A stretch of DNA of 64,000 bases from assembly GCA_964646625.1 (NCBI GenBank), contig CAZYHC010000002.1, forward strand, positions 124,001-188,000. Reading direction: 5' to 3'. The translations under genes were made by a program, and so were the position numbers. Shown piece by piece: positions 33,312 to 41,570 of the stretch. A model generated the notes under the pieces. That model had not been told where the DNA came from. It saw only the letters and a program-made list of their open reading frames with translations, and did no database searches. This stretch comes from DAOULT01 sp964646625. Lineage in GTDB: Bacteria; Chloroflexota; Anaerolineae; CAZYHC01. Numbering within the stretch: the stretch's first letter is position 1; each line of letters begins with the position of its first letter.

Positions 33312-33623
33312 TTAGTCTGAATTCAAGACAGACGAAGGTCTGTAAGGAAACCTGCGTCTGGTGTGCCTGATATATGCAATTCCCACCTGGTCTGACGGTA
33401 GCAGACAATAGACTATCCAATAATTACCGGCCAAGGTGCGCCGAAAACCCTCCCATTCGCCGTGCATCGCTGAACCGAGGTAAGGGAAATCGGCCAGCAT
33501 TTCAACTTTATGTAATATCATAGATAGCTCGCGTCGGTTGGCGACTGCCTCCAAGTCTTCAAGGGCCGATTCAAGCCACAGGATTTTTGCTCCCATTGGC
33601 TTACTCGTTATCGTCAGGGCCAA
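33312..33623 (-). CDS. RelE/ParE-type toxin
   Basis: A 103-residue basic protein with the ParE/RelE fold pattern: ILWLESALEDLEAVANRREL, then a basic central FRRTLAGNYWIVYCLLPSDQ and the final VGIAYIRHTRRRF. It starts inside the antitoxin gene (23-base overlap), as usual for Phd/YefM-RelE pairs. It would act on translation (mRNA cleavage) or gyrase; which of these is not decidable here. Confidence 0.8.
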   Translation of the reverse strand: MALTITSKPMGAKILWLESALEDLEAVANRRELSMILHKVEMLADFPYLGSAMHGEWEGFRRTLAGNYWIVYCLLPSDQVGIAYIRHTRRRFPYRPSSVLNSD

Positions 33624-33891
33624 ATCGGGCTACAACCTCCTCATGAGGTACCCATTTGCCTTCGGCCATTTCCTTTTTAGCCCGGGACAGTTTCTCCCAG
33701 GCTTCAGGGCTGCTCATTTCGTCTATAGTAGCCAGCAACTCCTGGTAGTATTCATAATCGATGAGCACGCCGGCCGCTCGCCCTAGCCGTGTGAATATGA
33801 TAGCCTCATCGGTACCGTCGATCATATCGAAAAACTTCTCTGCTGCTGCTTGTAACTCGTCAATAGGTACAATTCTTTCCATATCTACCAA
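33601..33891 (-). CDS. Phd/YefM-type antitoxin
   Basis: A 96-residue protein with the Phd/YefM N-terminal fold (MERIVPIDELQAAAEKFFDM, then AIIFTRLGRAAGVLIDYEYY) and an acidic C-terminal tail for toxin binding. Start is TTG 33891 or ATG 33882; AAGGAG is 4 and 13 bases away respectively. It precedes the RelE-type toxin and lies 11 bases after the protease stop. Confidence 0.8.
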   Translation of the reverse strand: MVDMERIVPIDELQAAAEKFFDMIDGTDEAIIFTRLGRAAGVLIDYEYYQELLATIDEMSSPEAWEKLSRAKKEMAEGKWVPHEEVVARFGPDDNE

Positions 33892-33902
33892 TATACTCCT
33901 TT

Positions 33903-34898
33903 TTAGACTGCTATCGTCACCTTCAAGGCGTCCAGGACGTTCTGAATTCTGTTGATGATGGTGGTGGTCTCCGAACCGGCAAAGAGCAGGCCGACGACGT
34001 AGCCTTCATCGTCCAGCACCGCCGAGCCCGAATCCCCGCCCAGACTCATGTTACCGGCCACGAGTTGATCGACCAGGGTGGCATTCCCCGCTGAGCCATA
34101 GCTGACTTTCACGGTGGCATCTATCTGGGTGATCTGGCCGTGAGTCAGGCCCGTGGTGCGTCCGCTCTTCTTGATGTTCGCGTTCAGCGTGCCTTCCCTG
34201 GCCCCTTTTGGCACCCCGATGGCCACAATGTTCTGTTCTACCAGGTCGGTGGAAAGGGGACGGGCCAGGGCGGCATCGACCGTATTCACCCCTGGGGTCT
34301 CCTGAAAGGCCGTTATCCTGTGATCGGAGCCCGCCATCTGCGCCAGGGCGTTCAAGAGGCTCTCCACGGTTTTGGCCGTGGGGCAGACCGGGGGACTGCT
34401 CCCGAAGTCGAGGGGTACGAAATCTTCGAGGACGGCGATGCGGTCGTGCGAGGTGCCCCCATCGGCCGGCCCGGGTTGGAGGATGCTGTCGCCCACCTGG
34501 GCCGCGTTGGAGGCGGCCAGGACGTGGTTATTGCTCAGGATGAAAAGCTGCCCCTCCCTGCGGACCAGACAGCCCAGCGTCCCGGCGGTGATGGACTCGT
34601 GACCGATGGAGACCCCGCCCGGCGCAGGACGCCAGCGGTCGGTGCGAGCCTGGAGAGCCCGGATCACGCCGGTTTCCTGCACGTCTGTCTTGACTTCGTC
34701 CACCATTTTGGGCACGATGTCTTCAGGCATAAGTTGCGCCTCCGGCATCTTTTTTTCCACCGAGACCACGACGCAGAGCTCAGAACTTATCCGGCCGTTG
34801 GTTTGCTTGAAGCCCACCCCGCAAGCCACTACGTTCTTGCTCTTCAATAGAAGATCGACGTACTTCCTTTTGGCTTCTCTAACCAGATCTATGCTCAT
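33903..34898 (-). CDS. Trypsin-fold (S1-like) serine protease, no signal peptide
   Basis: 331 residues. An N-terminal domain of about 85 residues (KYVDLLLKSKNVVACGVGFK ... VQETGVIRALQ) precedes a chymotrypsin-like domain with the His in LFILSNNHVLAASNA, a candidate Asp in NTVDAALARP and the Ser in LGGDSGSAVLDDEG. No Sec signal or membrane helix is visible, so it appears cytoplasmic or leaderless. A truncated paralogue of the N-terminal domain lies just upstream at 35110-35367. Start ATG 34898 has AAGGAGG upstream. Confidence 0.8.
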   Translation of the reverse strand: MSIDLVREAKRKYVDLLLKSKNVVACGVGFKQTNGRISSELCVVVSVEKKMPEAQLMPEDIVPKMVDEVKTDVQETGVIRALQARTDRWRPAPGGVSIGHESITAGTLGCLVRREGQLFILSNNHVLAASNAAQVGDSILQPGPADGGTSHDRIAVLEDFVPLDFGSSPPVCPTAKTVESLLNALAQMAGSDHRITAFQETPGVNTVDAALARPLSTDLVEQNIVAIGVPKGAREGTLNANIKKSGRTTGLTHGQITQIDATVKVSYGSAGNATLVDQLVAGNMSLGGDSGSAVLDDEGYVVGLLFAGSETTTIINRIQNVLDALKVTIAV

Positions 34899-34945
34899 CG
34901 GGATTGCCTCCTTAAATTGGGTAGCTGGGTACTACCTGGCTTCCT

Positions 34946-35111
34946 ATTTTTTTGGTAGTCTCCCCCAAAAGTGTTGCTAAGCATTTTACCGCTGAGAACG
35001 CCGAGTTCGCAGAGTATTTCTTGTATTTCTCAGCGATCTCTGCGTGCTCTGCGGTTCAAAAGTTGCTATCCTTCAGCCAGCAACACCCAAGAGGGAGACT
35101 ACCATTTTTTT
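34946..35111. mobile_element. 150-bp palindromic MITE (AGTCTCCC type, copy 1) with 8-bp target duplication
   Basis: The element is 34954-35103. Left end GGTAGTCTCCCCCAAAAGTG and right end (complement) GGTAGTCTCCCTCTTGGGTG continue into the shared TTGCT. ATTTTTTT flanks both sides (34946-34953, 35104-35111). An inner inverted repeat has ACCGCTGAG...CTCTGCGGT. A related copy is at 62440-62579. Confidence 0.85.
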
Positions 35112-35367
35112 ATAGGGCGCGAATCTCGCCTACTTCCTGCACGTCGGTGAGCACTTCTTGTATCCGGGGAGGAACGACGTCGGCTGGCTTGAGGTCCCAG
35201 AGTGGCTCCTTTTTCCTCACCATGGCGATCAGGCTTAATTGATCGGTCTGGCGGCCGGCGATTTCTTTGTAGCCGATGCCCAGGCCCACCACGTTTTTTT
35301 TCTTCAATAGTGCCTCCTGGTGGCTGTTCTTGACCGCTCTTATTTTCTCTAACTCTCCGTTGGACAT
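35110..35367 (-). CDS. Truncated paralogue of the protease N-terminal domain
   Basis: 85 residues (MSNGELEKIRAVKNSHQEAL to VQEVGEIRAL) that align end to end with the first 85 residues of the protease at 33903-34898 (shared K-K/S-KNVVxxGxGxK, LxxxDxVPPxx/VPKM, TDVQExGxIRAL). The protease domain is missing. The stop overlaps the target duplication of the 150-bp MITE, which suggests that the insertion or an associated deletion removed the rest. It starts 19 bases inside the end of murA. It could be a remnant or a free-standing domain. Confidence 0.65.
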   Translation of the reverse strand: MSNGELEKIRAVKNSHQEALLKKKNVVGLGIGYKEIAGRQTDQLSLIAMVRKKEPLWDLKPADVVPPRIQEVLTDVQEVGEIRAL

Positions 35368-36647
35368 TCTTTGATCCTCTCTATTCTGGCTCCTAGCTTC
35401 TGGAGCTTTTCCTCGATCCGTTCGTATCCACGGTCGATCTGTCTCACGTTACGGATGACGCTCTGTCCCTGGGCGCACAGGCTGGCTATAAGCAGGGCCA
35501 TGCCGGCCCGGATGTCGGGACTTTCCAATTCCTCGCCGTGCAAACGAGAGGGGCCCACCACTACCGCCCGATGGGGATCGCAGAGGATGATGCGGGCCCC
35601 CATCGCGATCAATTTATCCACAAAGAAAAGGCGGCTTTCAAACATCTTCTCGTGGATCAGGACCGTACCTTCAGCCTGAGAGGCCACCACCAGGGCAATG
35701 CTCATCATATCGGCGGGGAAGGCGGGCCAGGGAGCATCGTCGATCCTGGGCACCGCCCCATCGATGTCGGGCACGATCTTCAGGCTTTGCTCCCTGGGGA
35801 CGAAAACGTCCTGGCCCCTGATCTCCATCCCCACTCCCAGCCGCTCGAAGATCAGGTGGATCATGCGCAGGTGCTCGGGAACGGCCTCCTTGATGGTTAG
35901 CTCCCCGCCAGTCACCGCCGCCAGACCGATGAAACTGCCCACTTCGATGTGATCCGAAGCGATACGGCATTGGCCGCCGCCCAGACGCTCCACTCCATCC
36001 ACGATCAGAGTATTGCTGCCAATGCACTCGATCTGCGCCCCCAGACTTTGCAGAAAATGGGCCAAATCCTGCACGTGAGGCTCCGAGGCCGCGTTGCGGA
36101 TGATCGTCGTGCCCTCGGCCAGACAGGCGGCCATCAGCACGTTCTCTGTGGCCGTCACGCTGGCCTCGTCCAGAAAGATGTCCCGGCCCTTCAGCCCATT
36201 TGCTTTCATTACGTAAGCGCCGCGCTCCAGGGTTATCTCGGCTCCCAGGCTCCTCAGGGCCATCAGGTGAGTGTCCACCCGGCGGCGCCCGATGACATCT
36301 CCACCCGGCAGCGGTAGCTCGACATAACCACAGCGGGCCAGCATCGGGCCGGCCAATAGGATCGAAGCCCTGATTTCCCGACATAACCTGGGATTTAAGG
36401 CTGCTTTGGCCACATTTTGGGCCTGGACGGTCAGCTCATGATCGCCAGTTTTTGCCACCTCCACGTTCAGGTCGCTCAACAGGGCCAGCATGGTATCCAT
36501 GTCCTTGATCTGGGGCACGTTGTTTATCGTGACCTTCTCGTCGGTTAACAGCGCGGCGGCCAGGATCGGCAAAGCGGCGTTCTTGTTGCCGCTGGGAACG
36601 ACCACGCCGTTCAGAGGATGTCCTCCTTCGATCAGAAATTTTTCCAC
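35349..36647 (-). CDS. murA: UDP-N-acetylglucosamine 1-carboxyvinyltransferase MurA, Asp117 form
   Basis: A 432-residue EPSP-synthase-fold enzyme for the first committed step of peptidoglycan synthesis (enolpyruvyl transfer from PEP to UDP-GlcNAc). It starts with GTG 36647. PSGNKNAALPILAAALL, RASILLAGPMLARCG and PRIDDAPWPAFPADMMSIAL are family marks. The active-site loop reads LPGGDVIGRRRVDTH: residue 117 is Asp where most bacteria have the Cys attacked by fosfomycin. The same exchange in Mycobacterium and Chlamydia gives an active, fosfomycin-insensitive enzyme. Confidence 0.95.
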   Translation of the reverse strand: MEKFLIEGGHPLNGVVVPSGNKNAALPILAAALLTDEKVTINNVPQIKDMDTMLALLSDLNVEVAKTGDHELTVQAQNVAKAALNPRLCREIRASILLAGPMLARCGYVELPLPGGDVIGRRRVDTHLMALRSLGAEITLERGAYVMKANGLKGRDIFLDEASVTATENVLMAACLAEGTTIIRNAASEPHVQDLAHFLQSLGAQIECIGSNTLIVDGVERLGGGQCRIASDHIEVGSFIGLAAVTGGELTIKEAVPEHLRMIHLIFERLGVGMEIRGQDVFVPREQSLKIVPDIDGAVPRIDDAPWPAFPADMMSIALVVASQAEGTVLIHEKMFESRLFFVDKLIAMGARIILCDPHRAVVVGPSRLHGEELESPDIRAGMALLIASLCAQGQSVIRNVRQIDRGYERIEEKLQKLGARIERIKECPTES

Positions 36648-36688
36648 CGTATTTTCTGAACCTTCTCCCTTCCCATTAATATGTCAGT

Positions 36689-37156
36689 CTATGGCCTGGA
36701 AATCAAACTATCCAGCCAAAGCCCCATGTCCGTTTCCAGCTTAACCTGCTGGCTGGCTAACAAAGCGCGGATGGCCGTCCAATCTGGCTTGATATGGTAG
36801 ACGTAGTGATCCTCGGTCACTTCCTCCTCGTCGATAGTGGCCAGACGAGGTTTTACCAGGTAGTGGATGAGCAAGTCGAGTTCTTTATCGTCCTGGGAGT
36901 CGGCTGGATCGAAACGCAGCCAGCGGTTGGGCCACGTCAGGTTACGTTCCCATAGATACAGGAGACACAGGCGCAGATTCAGGGTCTCCAGGGTATTTTC
37001 CAGGCGCGTCAACTGCTCCTCAACGACCTCCAGCCTGGCTTTGTACTCGGCCAGTTTGGCCCGGCGGCGGTTTACTTCCCGCTCCGTGAAAGAGGTGCCT
37101 AACAGGCGATCTATGATGATTAGAAGTAGAAACAGTATCCTGTCACTCGGGCTCAT
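36689..37156 (-). CDS. Membrane-anchored coiled-coil protein, function unknown
   Basis: 155 residues from ATG 37156 (GAGGG just upstream). A hydrophobic N-terminal helix RILFLLLIIIDRLLG is followed by a predicted coiled coil (EVNRRRAKLAEYKARLEVVE and onwards, residues 25-65). A C-terminal part of no known family ends HIKPDWTAIRALLASQQVKL. It overlaps the upstream gene by 14 bases and may be coexpressed with it. No function can be assigned. Confidence 0.65.
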   Translation of the reverse strand: MSPSDRILFLLLIIIDRLLGTSFTEREVNRRRAKLAEYKARLEVVEEQLTRLENTLETLNLRLCLLYLWERNLTWPNRWLRFDPADSQDDKELDLLIHYLVKPRLATIDEEEVTEDHYVYHIKPDWTAIRALLASQQVKLETDMGLWLDSLISRP

Positions 37157-37961
37157 GATTCCCTCTGCGTAGCAATACCGCGTCTCCTGCCGCGACCCGC
37201 AAAGTCGAGGCGGCATTGCCCCCCGGCACAGCTATTTCCAGGTGTCCCGAACTGCCCACGAGGGCCAGGGGTTTTCCTGCTTCTCCCTCCGTGTAGGTGC
37301 TCCTGACCCCTTCGATCTGCTGCCCCCCAACTTCGATGACGATTCCATCGTCCAGGGAAAGGCCGATCCTCTCGCTGTCGTCCTCCTGTACGTCGGTAAT
37401 CAGATTGCCGAAGCGGTCAACGTGGATGATGTGGCCGACGACGGTGTTATCGGGGCGCACAGAGGGGTGGGGCGTAGGGAAGGTCAATAAGTCCTGCCAT
37501 GCTACAGGCTGGCCCAAATCTTCCAGCGGTACACCTTGAGCCAGGTGGGCGGCCACGGGAGCGAAGATATCGCGGCCGTGAAAAGTGCGGCTGATCTTCG
37601 GCCGCCAGTACCGGGCCCTGGTCAGACTGACCGCCTGCTCCACCCTTTCCTCGGCTATAACGTAGCTCAACACGCCATTATCGGGGGCTACGAAACAGGC
37701 CCGCTCCGTCCTCAGAGCAATGGCCTGCCGGGCGCTGCCTACCCCTGGATCGACGACGACCAGGTGGACGGTGCTCTCTGGAAAATAGCGGTGAACGGTG
37801 TGGAGAACGAAAGCCGCTTCTTGTACGTTTTGGGGGGCGATGTCGTGGGAGATATCCACTATGGTGGCTCTGGGGGCGATGCTCAGAATGACTCCCTTCA
37901 TCGCCCCTACATAACCATCGGCCCACCCAAAATCAGTGGTCAAAGTGATGATCCTCACCAT
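37143..37961 (-). CDS. SAM hydroxide adenosyltransferase (DUF62 family)
   Basis: A 272-residue homologue of the fluorinase/chlorinase fold. Most bacterial members hydrolyse S-adenosylmethionine to adenosine and methionine. Visible marks are LTTDFGWADGYVGAMKGVI, VDISHDIAPQNV, VVVDPGVGSARQ and FVAPDNGVLSYV, all in the N-terminal SAM-binding domain, and a C-terminal beta-barrel with DRFGNLITDV. The extra loop that marks true fluorinases is not evident, so halogenation is unlikely. Confidence 0.9.
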   Translation of the reverse strand: MVRIITLTTDFGWADGYVGAMKGVILSIAPRATIVDISHDIAPQNVQEAAFVLHTVHRYFPESTVHLVVVDPGVGSARQAIALRTERACFVAPDNGVLSYVIAEERVEQAVSLTRARYWRPKISRTFHGRDIFAPVAAHLAQGVPLEDLGQPVAWQDLLTFPTPHPSVRPDNTVVGHIIHVDRFGNLITDVQEDDSERIGLSLDDGIVIEVGGQQIEGVRSTYTEGEAGKPLALVGSSGHLEIAVPGGNAASTLRVAAGDAVLLRRGNHEPE

Positions 37962-37994
37962 TGGATTTTATCACATAGGGCTTCGATAGTCAAC

Positions 37995-38027
37995 AGGGGC
38001 CTGGCCCTTTGGAAGTGCCAGGCCCCT
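37995..38027. repeat. GTGCCTGGCAC palindrome, variant copy 3
   Basis: AGGGGCCTGGCCCTT and AAGTGCCAGGCCCCT pair with one mismatch around 3 bases. It lies in the gap between the IorA-like and SAM-hydrolase genes, where it might also act as a transcription attenuator. Confidence 0.75.
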
Positions 38028-38032
38028 GGCCG

Positions 38033-39658
38033 TTACCCACGTGGGCACTGGCCGCGAGCGATGACCACCGCCAATCCATCGAAGTGCATCCCCATTTCGA
38101 GCGGGCCTCGAATGTCCTGGCCGCCATCGAGATCGACCACGCCCACCATCCCGGCCCCGGCCTCACGGGCCAGGGCGGCCAGGTCTACCGCCCGCCGGGG
38201 CCTGCCCCGGGCGTCCACCCGGCTGCCCGGATGGGGCTGCCTGCCGGATAGCGCCGTCGTGCCGTTGTCCAGGATCAGCACCAGCATGGACGCCTCCACC
38301 TGCGCCGCATCCACCAGCCCGCTAAAGCCAGAGTGCAAAAAGGCTGAGTCGCCGGCCAGGGCCACCACCCGTTTTCCGGTGCCGCTCAGGGCCAGGCCGG
38401 CCGCCGTCCCAATGCTCGCGCCCAGGCTGTTCTTGACGTCCAGCAATTCGTAGGGCGGCAACTGGGCGCGGACCATGCAGCCCGGATCGCCAACGATGAC
38501 GAACTCGTCGCGCCCCCCCAGGTGAGCCATGACCTCGGTGAGAGCGTCAAAGGTGGGGATGTAGGGGCAATCATGGCATAGGGGCTTTCGACTGGGCCGG
38601 GGGCGTTCGCTCTCCCCTTCGGTGGGCAGCGCCAGGTGGGGCACGCAACGGTTCAGCGCGGTCGCCATCTGGGGAGCAAACAGTTCGCCGGCGCGGGGCA
38701 CGTGGCCGGTGTCGCGGCCGTAAAGGGGCAACCCTAACCCGGCCCCTTGCGCCGCCGCTCTCACCGCCCTTTCGACCAGGGGGGCGGTTTCCTCCAGGAT
38801 GAGGGCCGATTCCACCGTCTTCAGAAAGTCCGTTACTCGCCTGGCGGGCAAAGGATGAAAGGTCCCCAGGCGCAGGAGGCTGAGCTCGGGCGGGACCGCG
38901 CCGCCCAGCAGGTCTGAGAGCTTCTGGTAAGCGAAGCCGGCCGCAATCACCCCCTGGGGCCCGTCCCCTTCCACCCCGTTGAACGGCGAACCTTCAAAGC
39001 GGGCCTGGACCGCGTCCAGCCATTGGCCCAGGCGGCGATGGTAAGGTACGACGTTAATGGGCAGCACCACCCAGCGCATGAACTGGCGCTGAAAGGGAGG
39101 GGGCGGGCCCATGGTCGAAGGTGGAAGCGGGGGCAAATCCGCCTCGGCCAGGACCAGGGCGCGGGTGATGCGCACCACGACCGGCTGGCCCGATTCCTCG
39201 GACAGTTCAAACGCCCCACGCATGGCCGCCCGCGCCTCGGAGACGGTCGTGGGTTCGAGCAGAGGGACCTCGGCCATCAGGGCCAGCACCCGGCTATCCT
39301 GCTCGTTTTGTGAGCCCCAACTGCCGGGGTCGTCGCCGACCAGGATGACGAAGCCAGCGTTGCAGCCGGAGAGGTTAAAGGCCATCAGCGGGTCCAGGGC
39401 GATGTTTAGCCCCACGCTTTTCACGGCCAGGAGCGAGCGCCTCCCCCCCAGGGAGGCCCCAAACGCCATCTCGATGGCCACTTTTTCGTTGCTCGTCCAC
39501 TCCACCTGTACCTGGTCGGGCGAGGTCAGTTCCAGGATGGCGTTGACCACGGCTGTGGCCGGCGCGCCCGGATAGCCGGTCACCAGCGAAAGGCCAGATT
39601 CGATGGCCCCACGGGCCAGGGCATAAGCGCCATTAGACCTGTTCATAGACTCACTCAC
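38033..39658 (-). CDS. Indolepyruvate ferredoxin oxidoreductase alpha-like ThDP enzyme, ferredoxin domain missing
   Basis: 541 residues from GTG 39658 (GGAGG 7 bases upstream); a longer in-frame start would run into the PKS gene. The Pyr domain is N-terminal (LVTGYPGAPATAVVNAILEL, with the structural GYPG). The ThDP domain is C-terminal: GDPGCMVRAQLPPYELLDVK, GDSAFLHSGFSGLVDAAQ and LDNGTTALSGRQPHPG. CHDCP near residue 360 matches the CxGCP of IorA. IorA usually continues with a two-cluster ferredoxin domain and works with IorB; neither is here. It may make acyl-CoA starters for the neighbouring PKS, but that is only inferred from position. Confidence 0.82.
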   Translation of the reverse strand: MSESMNRSNGAYALARGAIESGLSLVTGYPGAPATAVVNAILELTSPDQVQVEWTSNEKVAIEMAFGASLGGRRSLLAVKSVGLNIALDPLMAFNLSGCNAGFVILVGDDPGSWGSQNEQDSRVLALMAEVPLLEPTTVSEARAAMRGAFELSEESGQPVVVRITRALVLAEADLPPLPPSTMGPPPPFQRQFMRWVVLPINVVPYHRRLGQWLDAVQARFEGSPFNGVEGDGPQGVIAAGFAYQKLSDLLGGAVPPELSLLRLGTFHPLPARRVTDFLKTVESALILEETAPLVERAVRAAAQGAGLGLPLYGRDTGHVPRAGELFAPQMATALNRCVPHLALPTEGESERPRPSRKPLCHDCPYIPTFDALTEVMAHLGGRDEFVIVGDPGCMVRAQLPPYELLDVKNSLGASIGTAAGLALSGTGKRVVALAGDSAFLHSGFSGLVDAAQVEASMLVLILDNGTTALSGRQPHPGSRVDARGRPRRAVDLAALAREAGAGMVGVVDLDGGQDIRGPLEMGMHFDGLAVVIARGQCPRG

Positions 39659-39678
39659 GTTTTGCCTCCACGATCTAA

Positions 39679-40743
39679 CTATAGGAATTCCAGCAGCCCG
39701 GCGAAAGCGGTGAACCCCGCCCCGAAACTGCACAACAGCCCCACGTCGCCGGGCTGGGGGGCGTGTTTTCGCCGCACCTCCTCCAGTACAAACAGCACGG
39801 TGGCTGACGACATGTTGCCGTAGTGGTACAACACCGTGCGCGAGGAGAGCAGCGCCTCGTCGGGGAGGGCCAGGGCGTGTTGAAACTCGTCGAGCACCTT
39901 TTCTCCGCCAGGATGCACGATCCAGTGGACGATGTCCTGGCAGGTCATCCCGTTCTCGGCCAGCAAATTGTCGATCACCTGCTTGCCATGTCTGGCCCCC
40001 AGCGTGGGCACCTCCCGGCTGAGCACGTTCCTTAGCCTGGAATCCTCGGTGGTGTAGTACAGGTGTTGGCGGTGTTCGGGAAACAGGCCCGCCGAAAAAC
40101 TCTTGAGGCGAATGCCTCCCTTCCCTGGACTCCCTGGACGGTTCGTGAGCACGGTGGCCGCCGCCCCGTCCCCAAAGATGGCGTTCGACACCAGGATGTC
40201 CGGAGCCTCGGAGAGGAACAGGGTGGCGGAGCAGATTTCCACCGAGATGGTCAATACGATATCGTTGGGGTGAGCTTGCAAAAAGTTACTGGCCGTCTCC
40301 AGGGTGGGGAGGGCTCCGCCGCAGCCCATGCCCATCAGGTCAAAGGGCCTCACGCCCTTCTTGAGGGGCAGAGCTTCGGCCACGTAGCTGGTCAGGCCGG
40401 GGCATAGATAGCCCGTGCAGGTGTTAATCACCACCGCGTCCACGTCATCCGGGGTCAGACCCGCCTCGGCCAATGCTCTGCTCGCCGCCTCAACCGCCAG
40501 GGGCACCGCGAATTTCTTGAACCGGGCGATGAGTTCGTCCTGAGAATCGTGCAGGGCATCGGTCAGCGCCTCCATGCCCAGGTGGCGGAAGCCAATGGAC
40601 TGGTTGTCGATTAATATCCGTTTCAGCAGGGCCCTGGCCTTCTTGGAGAGAGGGATCATTTCCACGTAAGCCTGGTAAATCTCCTCCTGAGACAGCCGCA
40701 AGGGGGGATTGGCCGTACCCAACCCCACCATCCGCACGTCCAT
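39679..40743 (-). CDS. Type III polyketide synthase (chalcone synthase-like)
   Basis: 354 residues with the catalytic triad visible: Cys141 in FDLMGMGCGGALPTLE, the His in HWIVHPGGEKVLDEF, and the Asn in YHYGNMSSATVLFVLEEV. The enzyme condenses malonyl-CoA units on an acyl-CoA starter and cyclises them to resorcinol, pyrone or phloroglucinol products. It starts 3 bases after the methyltransferase stop and ends 20 bases before the IorA-like gene. With the methyltransferase and flavoprotein it resembles bacterial alkylresorcinol/alkylquinone operons such as srsABC of Streptomyces. Confidence 0.92.
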   Translation of the reverse strand: MDVRMVGLGTANPPLRLSQEEIYQAYVEMIPLSKKARALLKRILIDNQSIGFRHLGMEALTDALHDSQDELIARFKKFAVPLAVEAASRALAEAGLTPDDVDAVVINTCTGYLCPGLTSYVAEALPLKKGVRPFDLMGMGCGGALPTLETASNFLQAHPNDIVLTISVEICSATLFLSEAPDILVSNAIFGDGAAATVLTNRPGSPGKGGIRLKSFSAGLFPEHRQHLYYTTEDSRLRNVLSREVPTLGARHGKQVIDNLLAENGMTCQDIVHWIVHPGGEKVLDEFQHALALPDEALLSSRTVLYHYGNMSSATVLFVLEEVRRKHAPQPGDVGLLCSFGAGFTAFAGLLEFL

Positions 40744-40746
40744 CGT

Positions 40747-41466
40747 TTACGATGCCTCCTCTTTTTTGTTCATGATCAACAGAAAACGGTAAAAGAAATG
40801 CCACTCCAGGCGAAAGTCACGGAAACCATCATCCCTTAAAAGCCTCTCCAGTTCGACCAGGGTGAACCCTCTCTTGATCGACACGCGGGCGTCGTGCCTG
40901 AAGGCCGGCGACCCTGTTAAGGTGAACAGCCAGGCAGCCAGGTAGGCCAGAGGAGCGCGCACCAGGTCGTTGATCACCAGCTTGCGTTGACACATTCCTA
41001 ACAGGTGCCTCAAAACGTGCGGCACTTCCTCGTCGGGGAAGTGATGGATGAACAGGGAGGCGTGTACGTAGTCGTACCCCTGACCGTCGAAGTGTAGAGC
41101 GTCCTGGCAGGAGATGGAGATTTCCGGGTAGTCCTGGCATTTCTGGCGGGCCAGTTCCACGATGATGGGGTGGATGTCGAGGCCCTCCACCTGGAGGCGA
41201 TAGCCCTTCCGGCGGCCCCACCTGACCAGGGCGATGGGAACGTCGCCTATGCCGCAGCCCACGTCCAGGAGGCGGTAGGTTTGGCGGCGCTCCCAGTTCC
41301 GGCTCTCGCGCCCGAAGAACGAGAGAACAGGCCGAATGCCCCCCAGCCAGCGGTTGACCGGCTCAAGAAAACGAAAGGTGTCCTCCACTTCCTGGCGGCC
41401 AAAATCAAGGCCGTCCATAAGTTCCGCTTCCGATGTCCGTCGCTCCAACATGCCGCAATCCTTCAC
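40747..41466 (-). CDS. Class I SAM-dependent methyltransferase of the PKS cluster
   Basis: About 239 residues. SAM motif I is LLDVGCGIGDVPIALV (near residue 85), followed by the acidic end of strand 2 (VEGLDIHPIIVELAR) and the motif HASLFIHHFPDEEVPHVLRH. It may start at ATG 41466 or at the inner ATG 41451 (MLERRTSEAELMD). The N-terminal MDGLDFGRQEVEDTFRFLEP block is typical of methyltransferases found beside type III PKS genes. It probably methylates the PKS product (O- or C-methylation); the site is unknown. Confidence 0.85.
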   Translation of the reverse strand: MKDCGMLERRTSEAELMDGLDFGRQEVEDTFRFLEPVNRWLGGIRPVLSFFGRESRNWERRQTYRLLDVGCGIGDVPIALVRWGRRKGYRLQVEGLDIHPIIVELARQKCQDYPEISISCQDALHFDGQGYDYVHASLFIHHFPDEEVPHVLRHLLGMCQRKLVINDLVRAPLAYLAAWLFTLTGSPAFRHDARVSIKRGFTLVELERLLRDDGFRDFRLEWHFFYRFLLIMNKKEEAS

Positions 41467-41487
41467 CGATCCGTGTCAGAACATTTT

Positions 41488-41559
41488 ACCACAAAGGACA
41501 CAAAGAGCACAAAGAACACCAGGGTTAAAAGACTTTGTGTCCTTCGTGCCCTTTGTGGT
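41488..41559. repeat. ACCACAAAG-type hairpin repeat, copy 2
   Basis: ACCACAAAGGACACAAAGAG and its near-complement CTTTGTGTCCTTCGTGCCCTTTGTGGT around about 20 bases. It lies between the flavoprotein and methyltransferase genes. Confidence 0.85.
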
Positions 41560-41570
41560 TGAAATCCGCG

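Noticed and set aside
37143..37961. Fluorinase or chlorinase function for the DUF62 gene
   Set aside because: It has the general DUF62 motifs but no evident fluorinase-specific loop; SAM hydrolysis is the common activity.
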